Shown one piece after another: positions 8,658 to 17,710 of a stretch of DNA of 64,000 nucleotides (within the stretch, counting starts at the first letter, position 1; each line of letters begins with the position of its first letter). Source of the stretch: Cohnella kolymensis (GTDB taxonomy: Bacteria > Bacillota > Bacilli > Paenibacillales > Paenibacillaceae); contig NZ_JXAL01000026.1 in assembly GCF_000829465.1 (NCBI RefSeq), forward strand, positions 186,001 through 250,000, in the 5' to 3' direction. A program made the position numbers and the translations under genes. The notes under the pieces were generated by a model. The model saw only the letters and a list, made by a program, of their open reading frames with translations. It did not search any database and was not told where the DNA came from.

Positions 8658-9767
8658 GCTGGTCCGTCCCCTCTCTCAACCCGTCTACGATTTCCTTTAC
8701 CCACGAAGAAGGAACATCCCGGCGTATTTCCACGACACCGACCGCCGTCGGCACAACAAACACCATTTGGCCTTCACTGAATTTCTTGTCGTGCTGCATC
8801 GCGCCCATGATGTCTTCCGTTTTATACTGTGCCGGGATTCGCACCGGCAGACCGAACTTGCGCAATATGCGCTCTGTCTCGGAAGCGATACTCGAATCGT
8901 ATCCGAATCTCGCTGCCAGCCTCGCGGCCCCGACCATGCCAATGGCAATGGCTTCGCCGTGAAGCACCTCGCCGTAGCCGGCAACAGCCTCTAGCGCATG
9001 GCCGATCGTATGTCCCAAGTTCAGAATGGCCCGCACATCATGCTCGCGCTCGTCACGCGAAACGATGATTGATTTCACACGACAGCTTCGTAGAGCGCAT
9101 ACCCAAGCGCATCTGGTTCAAGCCCGAGCAGCCGCTCAACGTTGTCCTCGCACCAGTTCACAAACTCTTTGTTCCATATGAGCCCGTGCTTGATAACCTC
9201 CGAGAGTCCCGCTCTCACTTCCCGAGTCGGAAGGCTCGACAGCGTATCCAGATCGTAGAGGACAAATTCGGGCTGGTGAAATGCCCCGATAATGTTTTTG
9301 GCCAGCCGGTGGTTGACGGCGACCTTTCCCCCGACACTGCTGTCATGCGCCAAAATGGTCGTCGGCATCTGGACGAAGCGTACTCCGCGCATATAGGATG
9401 CTGCCAGGAATCCCGCCAAATCGCCTACGACACCGCCGCCCAAAGCAATAACCGTTGATTGGCGGTCTAAACCCGCTTTCAAAGCGGTCTCGACAAGCTG
9501 ATCCAGCATTTCGAGAGATTTGGAGTTCTCCCCCGAGGGGACAACCGCACGTGTGACGTGATATCCGGCACCCGTCAGGGATTCCTCGACTTTGGCGGCG
9601 AACAAGTTCGCCACCGACGCGTCGGTTACCAGCAGAACAGGCGCCTGCACCGGAAAGTCCCGGTCTCTGAACACTTGTCCCACACCTCGAATTAAGCCGC
9701 TCCCGATATATATGGGATAGGATCGGTCTCCCAGTTCCACTGTAAGTTCCCGGGCCTCGCCGATCAT
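8647..9767 (-). pseudogene. aroB: 3-Dehydroquinate synthase, one frameshift
   Basis: Second shikimate step, NAD- and metal-dependent cyclization of DAHP. The frame from ATG 9767 gives a normal N-terminal domain: GSGLI, VVPSGENSKS, ALGGGVVGDLAGFLAA, MPTTILAHDSSVGGK, LSEVIKHG. At about 9090 the frame is lost. Adding one base (TACGA to TACCGA on the coding strand) yields YRSCRVKSIIVSRDERE and runs on into NLGHTIGHALEA, the metal-binding end, stopping at 8647. The start overlaps the aroC stop by one base (TGATG). A one-base deletion outside a homopolymer: mutation or sequence error. Confidence 0.9.
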
Positions 9768-10935
9768 CAGTACGCCTCGATCTGACGCAAATAGCTGTCT
9801 ACGTTGGCCTGAATTTCTTCCATCGAGTCTCCGCCGAATTTCTCCAGAAACGCTCTTGCCACTTCCCAGGTGACTACGTGCTCCATAACGACGCTCGCAG
9901 CCGGAACCGCACACGCATCCGAGCGCTCCACTTGCGCGGTAAAAGGTTCTTTCGTATCGATGTCCACACTCGCAAGAGGCTTATACAGCGTCGGAATCGG
10001 CTTCATCACACCGCGGACCACAATCGGTTCGCCCGTGCTCATCCCGCCTTCGAAGCCGCCGGCGCGGTTGGAAGCGCGGTGGAATCCTTTGTCCGCCTCG
10101 TACAGAATTTCATCATGCACTTGGGAGCCGGGCTTGCGTGCCGCTTCAAAACCGATTCCGATTTCAACGCCTTTAAAGGCATTGATGGACACGACCGCTT
10201 GCGCAATCCGGCCGTCGAGCTTGCGATCCCACTGGACGTGGCTGCCGAGACCTGCCGGCAGTCCCGTCACGATGCATTCTACAACTCCGCCGATCGTATC
10301 GCCTTCAGTTTTCATTCGGTCGATCAAATCCATCATCTGACGTTCAGCGTCTTTGTCTGCAACCCTCACTGGAGATTCCTCGGTAACTGCAATAAGCTCG
10401 TCAATCGGAAGATTCGGAGCTGCCGCCGTCACTTCCCCGATGGACACGACATGCCCTGCTACTTTTATTCCGAATTTCGCCAGCAGTTGACGCGCTATCG
10501 CCCCCACAGCCACTCGCGCAGCCGTTTCGCGGGCACTCGAACGTTCGAGAACGTTACGCAAATCTTTAAGATTATATTTCAATCCGCCGTTCAGATCCGC
10601 GTGTCCCGGACGGGGACGGTGCACCCGCCGTTTCGCTTCGTCTCCGCCTTCGATCGGCTCGACATTCATGACGGAAGTCCAATGCTTCCAGTCCTTGTTC
10701 TCGACGATAATCGCAACGGGAGCGCCTGTCGTTCTGCCATGACGAACGCCTCCGACGATCTGTGCCGTGTCCGTCTCGATCTGCATGCGGCGCCGCGGCC
10801 GTGTCCTTTTTGCCGGCGCTGCAGTTGAAAATTCAAAGCTTCGAAATCCAGCTCCAGATTGCTCGGCAAGCCTTCAATAATTGCGGTAAGCTGCGGTCCA
10901 TGTGTTTCACCCGCGGTTAAGTATCTTAAAGTCAA
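9767..10935 (-). pseudogene. aroC: Chorismate synthase, one frameshift
   Basis: Last shikimate step, FMN-dependent conversion of EPSP to chorismate. The N-terminus ([24 protein letters not shown]) begins at a TTG (10935) preceded by GGAGG at good spacing. The frame continues to RRQKGHGRG. It breaks in a GC-rich CGCGGCGCCGC tract at about 10791-10797, where one missing C restores [11 protein letters not shown]. The remainder (10786-9767) is normal: [31 protein letters not shown] and [14 protein letters not shown] [16 protein letters not shown]. An internal ATG at 10786 opens the second frame, but a protein starting there would lack the substrate-binding N-terminus. Confidence 0.9.
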
Positions 10936-11100
10936 ATCCGGTTCCTCCCTTGGCACTGCCCGTGAACGTCTTTTTTTATTATAGTATAGCATAAAGGGGT
11001 TGACAAGCACACTAACGCGTTAAAGCGTTTGACTACAAAAGTAAAAGTATAATGGCAATTTTGTTTACACGCGCCGCGGATGTCATACGGAGCAGCGCAC

Positions 11101-11132
11101 AAAAAAACAGCCCGTCAGGTACGCACGGACTG
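11101..11132 (-). terminator. Terminator of the 50-residue ORF
   Basis: Arms CAGCCCGT (11108-11115) and ACGGACTG (11125-11132) pair over eight bases with one G-U in RNA. Seven U follow (11107-11101). The stem overlaps the stop codon at 11115. Confidence 0.8.
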
Positions 11133-11267
11133 CTTCTTTTTTGCCGACTGACGAGCTTCTCTCATATATCCGAGCAGTTGCACATTGTCCAAACCGAGTA
11201 TTTGCGCACATTCATGCACGGAGATCAATCCCCGGCGATAAGCGGCAATAACTTTACGTTTGTCCAT
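11115..11267 (-). CDS. Small 50-residue protein, HTH-like, unknown
   Basis: A short ORF with a good GGAGGGA ribosome site 6 nt before its ATG and its own terminator. It is basic at both ends. The centre (RRGLISVHECAQILGLDN, residues 12-28) looks like the first helices of a small helix-turn-helix or anti-repressor fold, and the C-terminus is lysine-rich (AKKK). I do not recognise a named family. It lies between cheR and aroC, and the terminator at its end isolates it from aroC. Confidence 0.7.
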   Translation of the reverse strand: MDKRKVIAAYRRGLISVHECAQILGLDNVQLLGYMREARQSAKKKQSVRT

Positions 11268-11328
11268 GGTTCCCTCCGTTTGGCTCGCGTATCGTTAGTA
11301 TGGGCCGGCAGCGCGTATTGCATGCATT

Positions 11329-12141
11329 TTAGATCGTTTTTCTGTAAAAGAAAGTGTCCGCGCTCTCCAATCCGTATTGACCGGGGGAGAAAATCTGCTC
11401 CGTGCTTCCGACGAACAGCAGGCCGCCTGGCTTCAAAGCGCGGGCGAACTTATCGTACAATATATGCTTTGCATCTTCAGTGAAATAGATCATGACATTC
11501 CGGCAAACAATCAAGTCATAGTGTTCCCCGAATGAATCGAACAGCAAATTCTGCTGCCGGAATGTAACGAGCTTTTTCAGCCTGTCTTCAACTTTAAACA
11601 TCCCTCCGGATGCCTGAAAATACTTCGTCTTGCAAGTTAGCGGCACATCACGCAACGAACGCTCCGGGTAGATGCCTCCGGCAGCCGTCTCCAAAACCCG
11701 CTCGTCCAAATCGGTAGCCAACACGGAGCAGCGGCTCAGTACACCTAATGTGTCCAAAATCATAGCGATCGTATAAGGCTCTTCGCCGGTCGCGCAAGCT
11801 GCGCTCCAAATGTTGAGCCGGGGCGATTGCTTGATCAAGTGCGGCAAATATTTGTCCTGCAACACCTGCCACCTGTTCGGATTCCGCCAAAATTCAGACA
11901 CATTGATCGTCATCCTGTCCAGCAGCTCATTGCGCAGTGAAGTATCCTTGACCAGTACTGCGAAATAAGAGGCAAAGCTGTGAAACCCGTGCTTCATACG
12001 CAAAGTCGTCAAGCGGCGGCGCATCTGCGCTTCCTTGTATAGTGAAAGGTCAATTCCGGTGAGGCGCTTAATGTCGACAATGAATCTTGCAAAGTCTTCA
12101 TCCCCGGACTTGTCAAACTCGGCAAGCTGCCGGTCACCCAT
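11329..12141 (-). CDS. cheR: Chemotaxis protein methyltransferase
   Basis: S-adenosylmethionine-dependent methylation of glutamates on chemoreceptors. 270 residues: an N-terminal helical CheR_N domain (residues ~8-65) and a C-terminal methyltransferase domain. Motifs seen are the NxSEFWRNP-like VSEFWRNPNRWQ, IWSAACATGEEPYTIAM (SAM site), TDLDERVLE, and NLLFD/VICRNVMIYF. GGAGAG precedes the ATG. The ndk-cheR-aroC neighbourhood is that of B. subtilis. It implies that the organism is or was motile. Confidence 0.95.
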   Translation of the reverse strand: MGDRQLAEFDKSGDEDFARFIVDIKRLTGIDLSLYKEAQMRRRLTTLRMKHGFHSFASYFAVLVKDTSLRNELLDRMTINVSEFWRNPNRWQVLQDKYLPHLIKQSPRLNIWSAACATGEEPYTIAMILDTLGVLSRCSVLATDLDERVLETAAGGIYPERSLRDVPLTCKTKYFQASGGMFKVEDRLKKLVTFRQQNLLFDSFGEHYDLIVCRNVMIYFTEDAKHILYDKFARALKPGGLLFVGSTEQIFSPGQYGLESADTFFYRKTI

Positions 12142-12156
12142 GACGCCGCTCTCCTT

Positions 12157-12600
12157 TTAAATCCATACCTGTATGGCCTTGTCGTAAGAAACCAGTTCCT
12201 CATCATTGAAGAAAATGGCGATTTCACGTTCCGCATTATCGGGGGAATCCGATCCGTGGATCAAATTGAAGTTCGTATGTATGGCGTAATCGCTCCGGAT
12301 CGTGCCGGGGGCGGCTTCGAGCGCGTTTGTCTTGCCGATCAGCGCACGGCATAGGGCAACCGCCTGATCGCCCTCCCAAACCATGGCGAATACCGGTCCG
12401 GCGGTAATGAAAGTCAGCAGCTTCTCATAAAAATCCTTGCCCTTATGCTCTGCGTAATGACGTTCCGCCCGCTCTAATTCAACATTTATCAGTTTCGCTG
12501 CCACCAGCTTCAAACCCTTGCGTTCGAAGCGGCCGACAATTTCACCGATCAACCCGCGCTGCACTCCGTCGGGTTTCACCATCAGATAAGTTCTTTCCAC
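12157..12600 (-). CDS. ndk: Nucleoside diphosphate kinase
   Basis: Transfers the gamma-phosphate between nucleoside tri- and diphosphates through a phospho-histidine. 147 residues. The family start [20 protein letters not shown] and the catalytic-histidine motif [16 protein letters not shown] near residue 115 are present. It lies between hepT and cheR on the same strand as in B. subtilis. Confidence 0.97.
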   Translation of the reverse strand: MERTYLMVKPDGVQRGLIGEIVGRFERKGLKLVAAKLINVELERAERHYAEHKGKDFYEKLLTFITAGPVFAMVWEGDQAVALCRALIGKTNALEAAPGTIRSDYAIHTNFNLIHGSDSPDNAEREIAIFFNDEELVSYDKAIQVWI

Positions 12601-12660
12601 AAAAGATGCTCCCTTCCTGCAATTAACTGCGTAAACTTCATTTTACCACAAAAAACCAGC

Positions 12661-13635
12661 TTAATAACTCCTGTTCGCTACAAAGCGGGCGATTTCGGCC
12701 AAATTCCTTTTCGCAGCTTGATCGGGCAGCGTATCCAGAGCCTGCAGCGCTTTAGCGACATAGCGGTCGGCAAGCCGTTCCGCCATCGCTATACCTTGAC
12801 TTGATCGCACCAATTTAACGGCCGCAGAAGAATTAACTGGTCCCTCGGTGTCTCGTATCACGGTAATCTCCCGCAGAAGCTCCTCCCGCACACGTTCATC
12901 TTGGAGCGCGTAAATGACCGGCAGCGTTATGTTGCCTTGCCGCAAATCGCTGCCGGGCGGCTTGCCGATCGCCTTCTCGGCGCCGCAGACGTCCAGCAGG
13001 TCGTCCGTGATTTGAAAGGCCATCCCTACGTTGTAGCCGAAACGGTACAAAGCATGGCTGAATCTGTCGGGCGCATCCGTAGCCATCGCTCCAAGCTGGC
13101 AGCTTATTGCAATCAATAGCGCCGTTTTCCGGCGAATGCGGCGCATATACGTTCTAACCGTCTGATCGACGTTAAAGAAATCGCGAATCTGTTCCATCTC
13201 GCCGATGCACATCTGCACGATCGCACTCGACAGGATTTGATGAATACGCGGTTTATCAAGCTCTGTAATTACGGTTAAGGCTTTGGCATATATGTAATCC
13301 CCGGTATACATCGCAATCCTGTTATCCCACTTTGACTTGACGGTGGGTTGACCCCGGCGGATATCCGCGTCGTCGATCACATCGTCATGAACCAAGGTCG
13401 CCATATGAATTAACTCTAACGGCACTGCCACACGTTTCAGCGTTTCCAAGGAGTAGTTGCCGAAATTCCCGGAAAGCAGAACGAACACGGGACGCAGTCT
13501 TTTGCCCCCTGCTTTCAGCAAATGCAGCGATGCTTCGCTGAGCAGCGGCAGCTCGGATGTGATAGCGGCGGCCATATCGTCTTCAATGGCTTGGAGATCG
13601 GATTTCATAGCGGCGTACAGCTGCATCAATTTCAT
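12661..13635 (-). CDS. hepT: Heptaprenyl diphosphate synthase component II
   Basis: Catalytic subunit of the two-component trans-prenyltransferase that builds the C35 side chain of menaquinone-7. 324 residues. First Asp-rich motif HDDVIDDADIRRG near residue 85, second Asp-rich motif QITDDLLDV near residue 213, and GKRLRP at the IPP site. The regulatory partner HepS is five genes upstream, with menaquinone genes in between. The stop lies about 60 nt before ndk. Confidence 0.95.
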   Translation of the reverse strand: MKLMQLYAAMKSDLQAIEDDMAAAITSELPLLSEASLHLLKAGGKRLRPVFVLLSGNFGNYSLETLKRVAVPLELIHMATLVHDDVIDDADIRRGQPTVKSKWDNRIAMYTGDYIYAKALTVITELDKPRIHQILSSAIVQMCIGEMEQIRDFFNVDQTVRTYMRRIRRKTALLIAISCQLGAMATDAPDRFSHALYRFGYNVGMAFQITDDLLDVCGAEKAIGKPPGSDLRQGNITLPVIYALQDERVREELLREITVIRDTEGPVNSSAAVKLVRSSQGIAMAERLADRYVAKALQALDTLPDQAAKRNLAEIARFVANRSY

Positions 13636-13659
13636 AGGTTCACCTGCAGTTTGAAGTTA

Positions 13660-14514
13660 TCAGCGGCGCAACGGCACAGGCCATTCCGACAGATCCACCT
13701 GTCTGTCCATCAGACCGAGTTCGTGCGCATATCGGAAATACAGAAGAAGACCGGCTTTTTGATCCGGACCGAAATCATGGTTTAAATTCTGAAAATAGCT
13801 GCGCCAGTAGGAAGCTGTGCCGCCGATTTGACGCATTGCTTTACTCACCAGCGGCGTTAAATCGCGGCTGCCGAGCCTTTTGCTTTCGAGCAATCCCTCG
13901 TAGATGCTGGCCACGGCCTCAGGATTGGCGTCCGCCGCTTCTCTGCGAACCCCCCAAAGAGCAAAAGACATCCAATGGCCTGTCCACACATTCCATATTT
14001 CACCGAGATCCAGCACCCGGTATCCATGATTCTCCCAAGAGGCGCGGATGGCGTGATCGCCGATCAGCAAAGCCGCATCGGCGTTCGCAAGCATCTGCTC
14101 CAGGGCCGGCTCCGCATCTTCATATTCGGGTTTCCCGCCATAAAACTTCTCCATAATAATTTTGAGTAAATTGACGGACGTGGCAGATGTCGTTGTCAGC
14201 GCAATCTTGCCATGGATCACCTTCTCCAAAGGCGATTTCAGAAACAGCAAGATGGACTGCACACTTCCGAGAGCGCTGACGGACAGATTAGGCAGCAAAT
14301 AATAGGAATCGGAAGATAACCCGAAAGCGAAAGAAGAAATAGCCGCCATATCGATTTCTCCCGCTTTCAGCTTGCGGTTAAGCACTGCGGGCATTTCCTT
14401 TACCATTTCCGCAGGATAACGAAGCGAGAGCGGATCGAAATGATGAAATACGGGCCAGACGTTCGTATAGTCTATGCGGCCGATTCGAAGAGGCCGCGGG
14501 AGGCCGTTAGTCAT
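13660..14514 (-). CDS. mqnA: Chorismate dehydratase of the futalosine pathway
   Basis: First enzyme of the alternative (futalosine) menaquinone route; it dehydrates chorismate to 3-[(1-carboxyvinyl)oxy]benzoate. 284 residues, MqnA/MqnD periplasmic-binding-like fold without a signal peptide. Seen: RIGRIDYTNVWPVFHHF, GEIDMAAISSFAF, LTTTSATSVNLLKI and ALLIGDHAIRA, typical of MqnA. It overlaps ubiX by eight bases. Its presence with menG, hepS and hepT means menaquinone is probably made from chorismate through futalosine; mqnB, C and D are not in the window. Confidence 0.92.
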   Translation of the reverse strand: MTNGLPRPLRIGRIDYTNVWPVFHHFDPLSLRYPAEMVKEMPAVLNRKLKAGEIDMAAISSFAFGLSSDSYYLLPNLSVSALGSVQSILLFLKSPLEKVIHGKIALTTTSATSVNLLKIIMEKFYGGKPEYEDAEPALEQMLANADAALLIGDHAIRASWENHGYRVLDLGEIWNVWTGHWMSFALWGVRREAADANPEAVASIYEGLLESKRLGSRDLTPLVSKAMRQIGGTASYWRSYFQNLNHDFGPDQKAGLLLYFRYAHELGLMDRQVDLSEWPVPLRR

Positions 14515-15139
14515 TGGATTCTCCCCATCTTTTGTACAGATTGTGTGAAACGCCCATGCTGTCCATGACCTTGCCTGCCATGAAATTCACGATGTCCTCC
14601 AAACTCTGAGGTCCGTTGTAAAACGCCGGCATCGCGGGGATGATCCGCACGCCAAGTCGGGACAGCTTGAGCATGTTTTCCAAATGAATCGCGTGAAGCG
14701 GAGTTTCTCTGGGTACGAGCAGCAATGGCCGGCCTTCCTTCAGCATGACATCCGCGGCTCGTGTAAGCAAATTGCCGGACGCCCCGTTCGCGATCGCCGA
14801 CATCGTGCCCATCGAGCACGGGATGACAACCATCCCTTCGCAGCGGAAGGATCCGCTGGCGATGCTCGCACCTATATCATTCAACGGATGATAGGTGAGA
14901 CGGCCGTCTTGCATAGATTCTCCGAAGGCCGACTGAAGTGCGTCAATCCGCCGGGCGGCGTCCCATCCGAGCTCTTCCTTAAGCACCCGCCAACCGGCGT
15001 CGGAGACAACCAGGTGCAGATGAAAACCGGCATCAAGCAGCTGCCGGCACAAGGTCACTCCATAGATTGCTCCGCTGGCGCCGGTAATTCCGACAACCCA
15101 GCGCGTTGCTATAGATCGCTGTGCGGCAACTGCTACCAC
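14507..15139 (-). CDS. ubiX: UbiX-type flavin prenyltransferase
   Basis: Makes prenylated FMN, the cofactor of UbiD-type decarboxylases, from FMN and dimethylallyl phosphate. About 204-210 residues. The N-terminal VVGITGASGAIYGVTL, PCSMGTMSAIANG, and PRETPLHAIHLENMLKL segments are diagnostic. The listed GTG start overlaps the preceding prenyltransferase by seven bases. In this menaquinone cluster it probably serves the decarboxylase that follows prenylation in the futalosine pathway. Confidence 0.93.
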   Translation of the reverse strand: MVAVAAQRSIATRWVVGITGASGAIYGVTLCRQLLDAGFHLHLVVSDAGWRVLKEELGWDAARRIDALQSAFGESMQDGRLTYHPLNDIGASIASGSFRCEGMVVIPCSMGTMSAIANGASGNLLTRAADVMLKEGRPLLLVPRETPLHAIHLENMLKLSRLGVRIIPAMPAFYNGPQSLEDIVNFMAGKVMDSMGVSHNLYKRWGESND

Positions 15140-16008
15140 GTTCTCACCACCACGAGATCAATGAACGTGAATACGAACAAGACTGCGCTCAGAATGCCGT
15201 TCATCGTGAAGAACGCCGCATTCAAGCGGCTCAGATCGTTCGGCTTCACCAGCCGGTGCTCGTAAAGCAGCAGGGCGGCAGCCACGACGATCCCGGCAAA
15301 ATACCACCAGCTTAGGTCCGTCATAATGAGCAAAAGCGCAAAGCCGGCAGCGGTGAACGCATGAAACGCCCGGGCGATATCGAGTGCGCGGGTGATGCCG
15401 AACCGCGCCGGAATGGAATGCAGCCCTTCCTTGCGGTCGAAATCCACATCCTGACAAGCATAAATGATATCAAATCCGGCAGTCCATATCGCAACTGTAA
15501 TATAAAGCACCAGGGAGGCGGGCGTTACGCCGCCGGTTACGGCCACCCAGCCTCCGAGCGGAGCCAAGCCGATCGTTAAACCCAATACCAGATGGCATGC
15601 CCAAGTAAATCGTTTCGTATAAGAATACAGAACAAGCATGAATACCGCCAGCGGCAGAAGCTTAACGGAGAGACTATTTAGCTGCGATGCCGCCCAGAAC
15701 AGCAAGACGAGTGAAATGATGATGAAAACGATCACTTCTCCGGATTTCAGCAGACCCGCAGGAATAGCGCGCGCGGCCGTTCGCGGGTTGCGGGCGTCAA
15801 TGGCCTTGTCGATGACCCGATTAAGTCCCATTGCAGCAGTCCGCGCACCGACCATCGCCAGTAAAATCCAGCCGCATTCGCTCCAGCCGGGCAGCCTTCC
15901 ATCGACGGTCACAGCCCCTAGAATCGCTCCCATATAAGCAAACGGCAGTGCAAATATCGTATGTTCGAATTTAATCATCTCTAAAAAAGTACGCAGCTTG
16001 GACATCAT
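15133..16008 (-). CDS. mqnP: UbiA-family prenyltransferase, MqnP-like
   Basis: Integral membrane aromatic prenyltransferase, 291 residues with about eight hydrophobic segments. The first Asp-rich motif NRVIDKAIDARNPRTAARAIPAG region (residues ~62-84) and the second, DIIYACQDVDFDRKEGLHSIP (residues ~173-193), are the UbiA signatures. The location beside mqnA, ubiX, menG and the heptaprenyl synthase genes suggests attachment of the heptaprenyl chain to the naphthoate intermediate. The alternative is a 4-hydroxybenzoate prenyltransferase by annotation habit, but nothing here suggests ubiquinone. It overlaps menG by four bases. Confidence 0.88.
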   Translation of the reverse strand: MMSKLRTFLEMIKFEHTIFALPFAYMGAILGAVTVDGRLPGWSECGWILLAMVGARTAAMGLNRVIDKAIDARNPRTAARAIPAGLLKSGEVIVFIIISLVLLFWAASQLNSLSVKLLPLAVFMLVLYSYTKRFTWACHLVLGLTIGLAPLGGWVAVTGGVTPASLVLYITVAIWTAGFDIIYACQDVDFDRKEGLHSIPARFGITRALDIARAFHAFTAAGFALLLIMTDLSWWYFAGIVVAAALLLYEHRLVKPNDLSRLNAAFFTMNGILSAVLFVFTFIDLVVVRTW

Positions 16009-16727
16009 GCCCCTTCATTCCCCTTTGTTCCGATATGCAGGGCCGCAATGCCGCCGGTCAGCGGATAAGCTTTGACATTGCGCATTCCGACGTTCCGGAA
16101 CAGCTCCGCAAGAGCTTGCAAGTCCGGGAATGCCGCGAGCGACTCGGGAAGCCACCGGTACTGCTCGTATTTTTTGACCAGCCACTTGCCTAATAGTGGC
16201 AGCAGCTTCTCGAAATAAAAATAATAGAGTCCTTTAAAAGGCTGCCACGTCGGCTTGGAAAGCTCCAGGCAGACGATTTTGCCTCCGGGCTTCACGACTC
16301 TCTTCATCTCCCTCAGAACTTGAACGATATCAGGCACATTGCGGAGACCGAAACCGATCGTAACGTAATCGAACGAGTTGTCTGCAAAAGGGAGCTCCAT
16401 CGCATTGCCCTGAACAAGAGTGATCTGATCGGACATGCCGAGTTTGTCGATCTTGGCTTGTCCGATGTTCAGCATATTCTGGCTGAAGTCGAGACCTACC
16501 GTGTTTCCCCTGCCGCTGGCTTTGGCCAGCGCAATTGTCCAATCGCATGTCCCGCAGCACAGATCAAGAGATGACTGCCCCGGCTGCACGTCCATCTTGC
16601 GCATCGTGAAACGGCGCCAAGCTTTATGCCTTCTGAAGCTCAGCACATCGTTCATCATGTCGTACTTGGGCGCTATACTTTCAAAAACCGCATGAACATG
16701 CTGCTGTTTCGATTCGCCGTCCATCAT
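16005..16727 (-). CDS. menG: Demethylmenaquinone methyltransferase
   Basis: Last step of menaquinone synthesis, SAM-dependent C-methylation; UbiE/MenG family, 240 residues. Motifs: VFESIAPKYDMMNDVLSFRRHKAWRR near the N-terminus, LDLCCGTCDWTIALA (SAM site), DYVTIGFGLRNV, and CLELSKP. Only four bases separate it from the hepS stop, and it overlaps mqnP. The hepS-menG order is as in B. subtilis. Confidence 0.96.
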   Translation of the reverse strand: MMDGESKQQHVHAVFESIAPKYDMMNDVLSFRRHKAWRRFTMRKMDVQPGQSSLDLCCGTCDWTIALAKASGRGNTVGLDFSQNMLNIGQAKIDKLGMSDQITLVQGNAMELPFADNSFDYVTIGFGLRNVPDIVQVLREMKRVVKPGGKIVCLELSKPTWQPFKGLYYFYFEKLLPLLGKWLVKKYEQYRWLPESLAAFPDLQALAELFRNVGMRNVKAYPLTGGIAALHIGTKGNEGA

Positions 16728-16731
16728 GTTG

Positions 16732-17607
16732 TTATCCCAGCTCCTTCAATACGGCTGCTCTTTGTGCCGACGCCGCCTGAACGAACGGCTCGATCAGCGG
16801 CTGCAGTTCCCGCAGCAGCTTGTCGGATTGCAGCCGCTGCATCACCCCTTGAAGCTGCCCGGTGGACTGGCGAAGCAAACTGCACAGCTTGTCTGCGACA
16901 TCATATTTCTGAAGCAGCGATGCCATCAGCCCCGGCTCGTCCCTGCGCTCGCGGACTGCGCGGCGGTCGTCTTCGGTACCCTCCTGGAGAATGTGCCACA
17001 TCCCCCAGCTTCCGTCGAGCGAGCTTGTTTTCTGCAACCGTCTCAGCTCGGCAAGCAGCACTTCGCAGCGGCTGAACTTGTCGACCAGCTCCGGCCAAAT
17101 GCGTTCATACAGCCCCGTCATTAATCCTCCGAACGACAGGAACAAGCCTGACTTCAGCTCGGCCCCGTAATGCAAGTACTCCTCCGCACCAAGCTTCAAC
17201 TGGCTCATTTTGGCATATAAGCTCATTTTGATCCTGTTAATTTCGCACACCGCTTCGCTTATACGCCGGATCATATCGATCTGACCGGCTTGCGACAGCA
17301 AGTTATAAAAACGGCTGCTGAAATAATCTCCCGCCAGCACCTTCAGCTGCTGGGCTCTCATAGCCATCATGCCATGCTTTCCAAGCGGTTCGTTATCCAC
17401 CATTTCATGCGTGTCCAGACCCATCTGAACAAGCGATGTCACCAGCGACAAAAGCTCTTTTTGAGCAGCCGCCGCCGGTTGATGGCTTAGTACGTTGTAT
17501 AACAAAGAAACCCTGCCCTCCGGAAATTCCGGCAAATCGGTGTGCAGGCTGATCATGTCATGATTGATATATTTCTGCGCCTTTTGCGCGATCCGAACCC
17601 TCGTCAT
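16732..17607 (-). CDS. hepS: Heptaprenyl diphosphate synthase component I
   Basis: Non-catalytic subunit of the heptaprenyl diphosphate synthase, which works with HepT. 291 residues, almost all helical, without Asp-rich motifs. Segments such as GDYFSSRFYNLLSQ and YGAELKSGLFLSFG agree with the HepS/HEPPP_synt_1 family. Position next to menG matches B. subtilis. Assignment depends on both family look and synteny. Confidence 0.87.
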   Translation of the reverse strand: MTRVRIAQKAQKYINHDMISLHTDLPEFPEGRVSLLYNVLSHQPAAAAQKELLSLVTSLVQMGLDTHEMVDNEPLGKHGMMAMRAQQLKVLAGDYFSSRFYNLLSQAGQIDMIRRISEAVCEINRIKMSLYAKMSQLKLGAEEYLHYGAELKSGLFLSFGGLMTGLYERIWPELVDKFSRCEVLLAELRRLQKTSSLDGSWGMWHILQEGTEDDRRAVRERRDEPGLMASLLQKYDVADKLCSLLRQSTGQLQGVMQRLQSDKLLRELQPLIEPFVQAASAQRAAVLKELG

Positions 17608-17710
17608 ACTTCAGCCTCCGAACATGCTGCCACGCACCAAAACAGCGGTCTTGATTTCGTTTATTATAACATATCCGTCCATATGAAGCATAAGCCGCCG
17701 TTTTTGTTCA

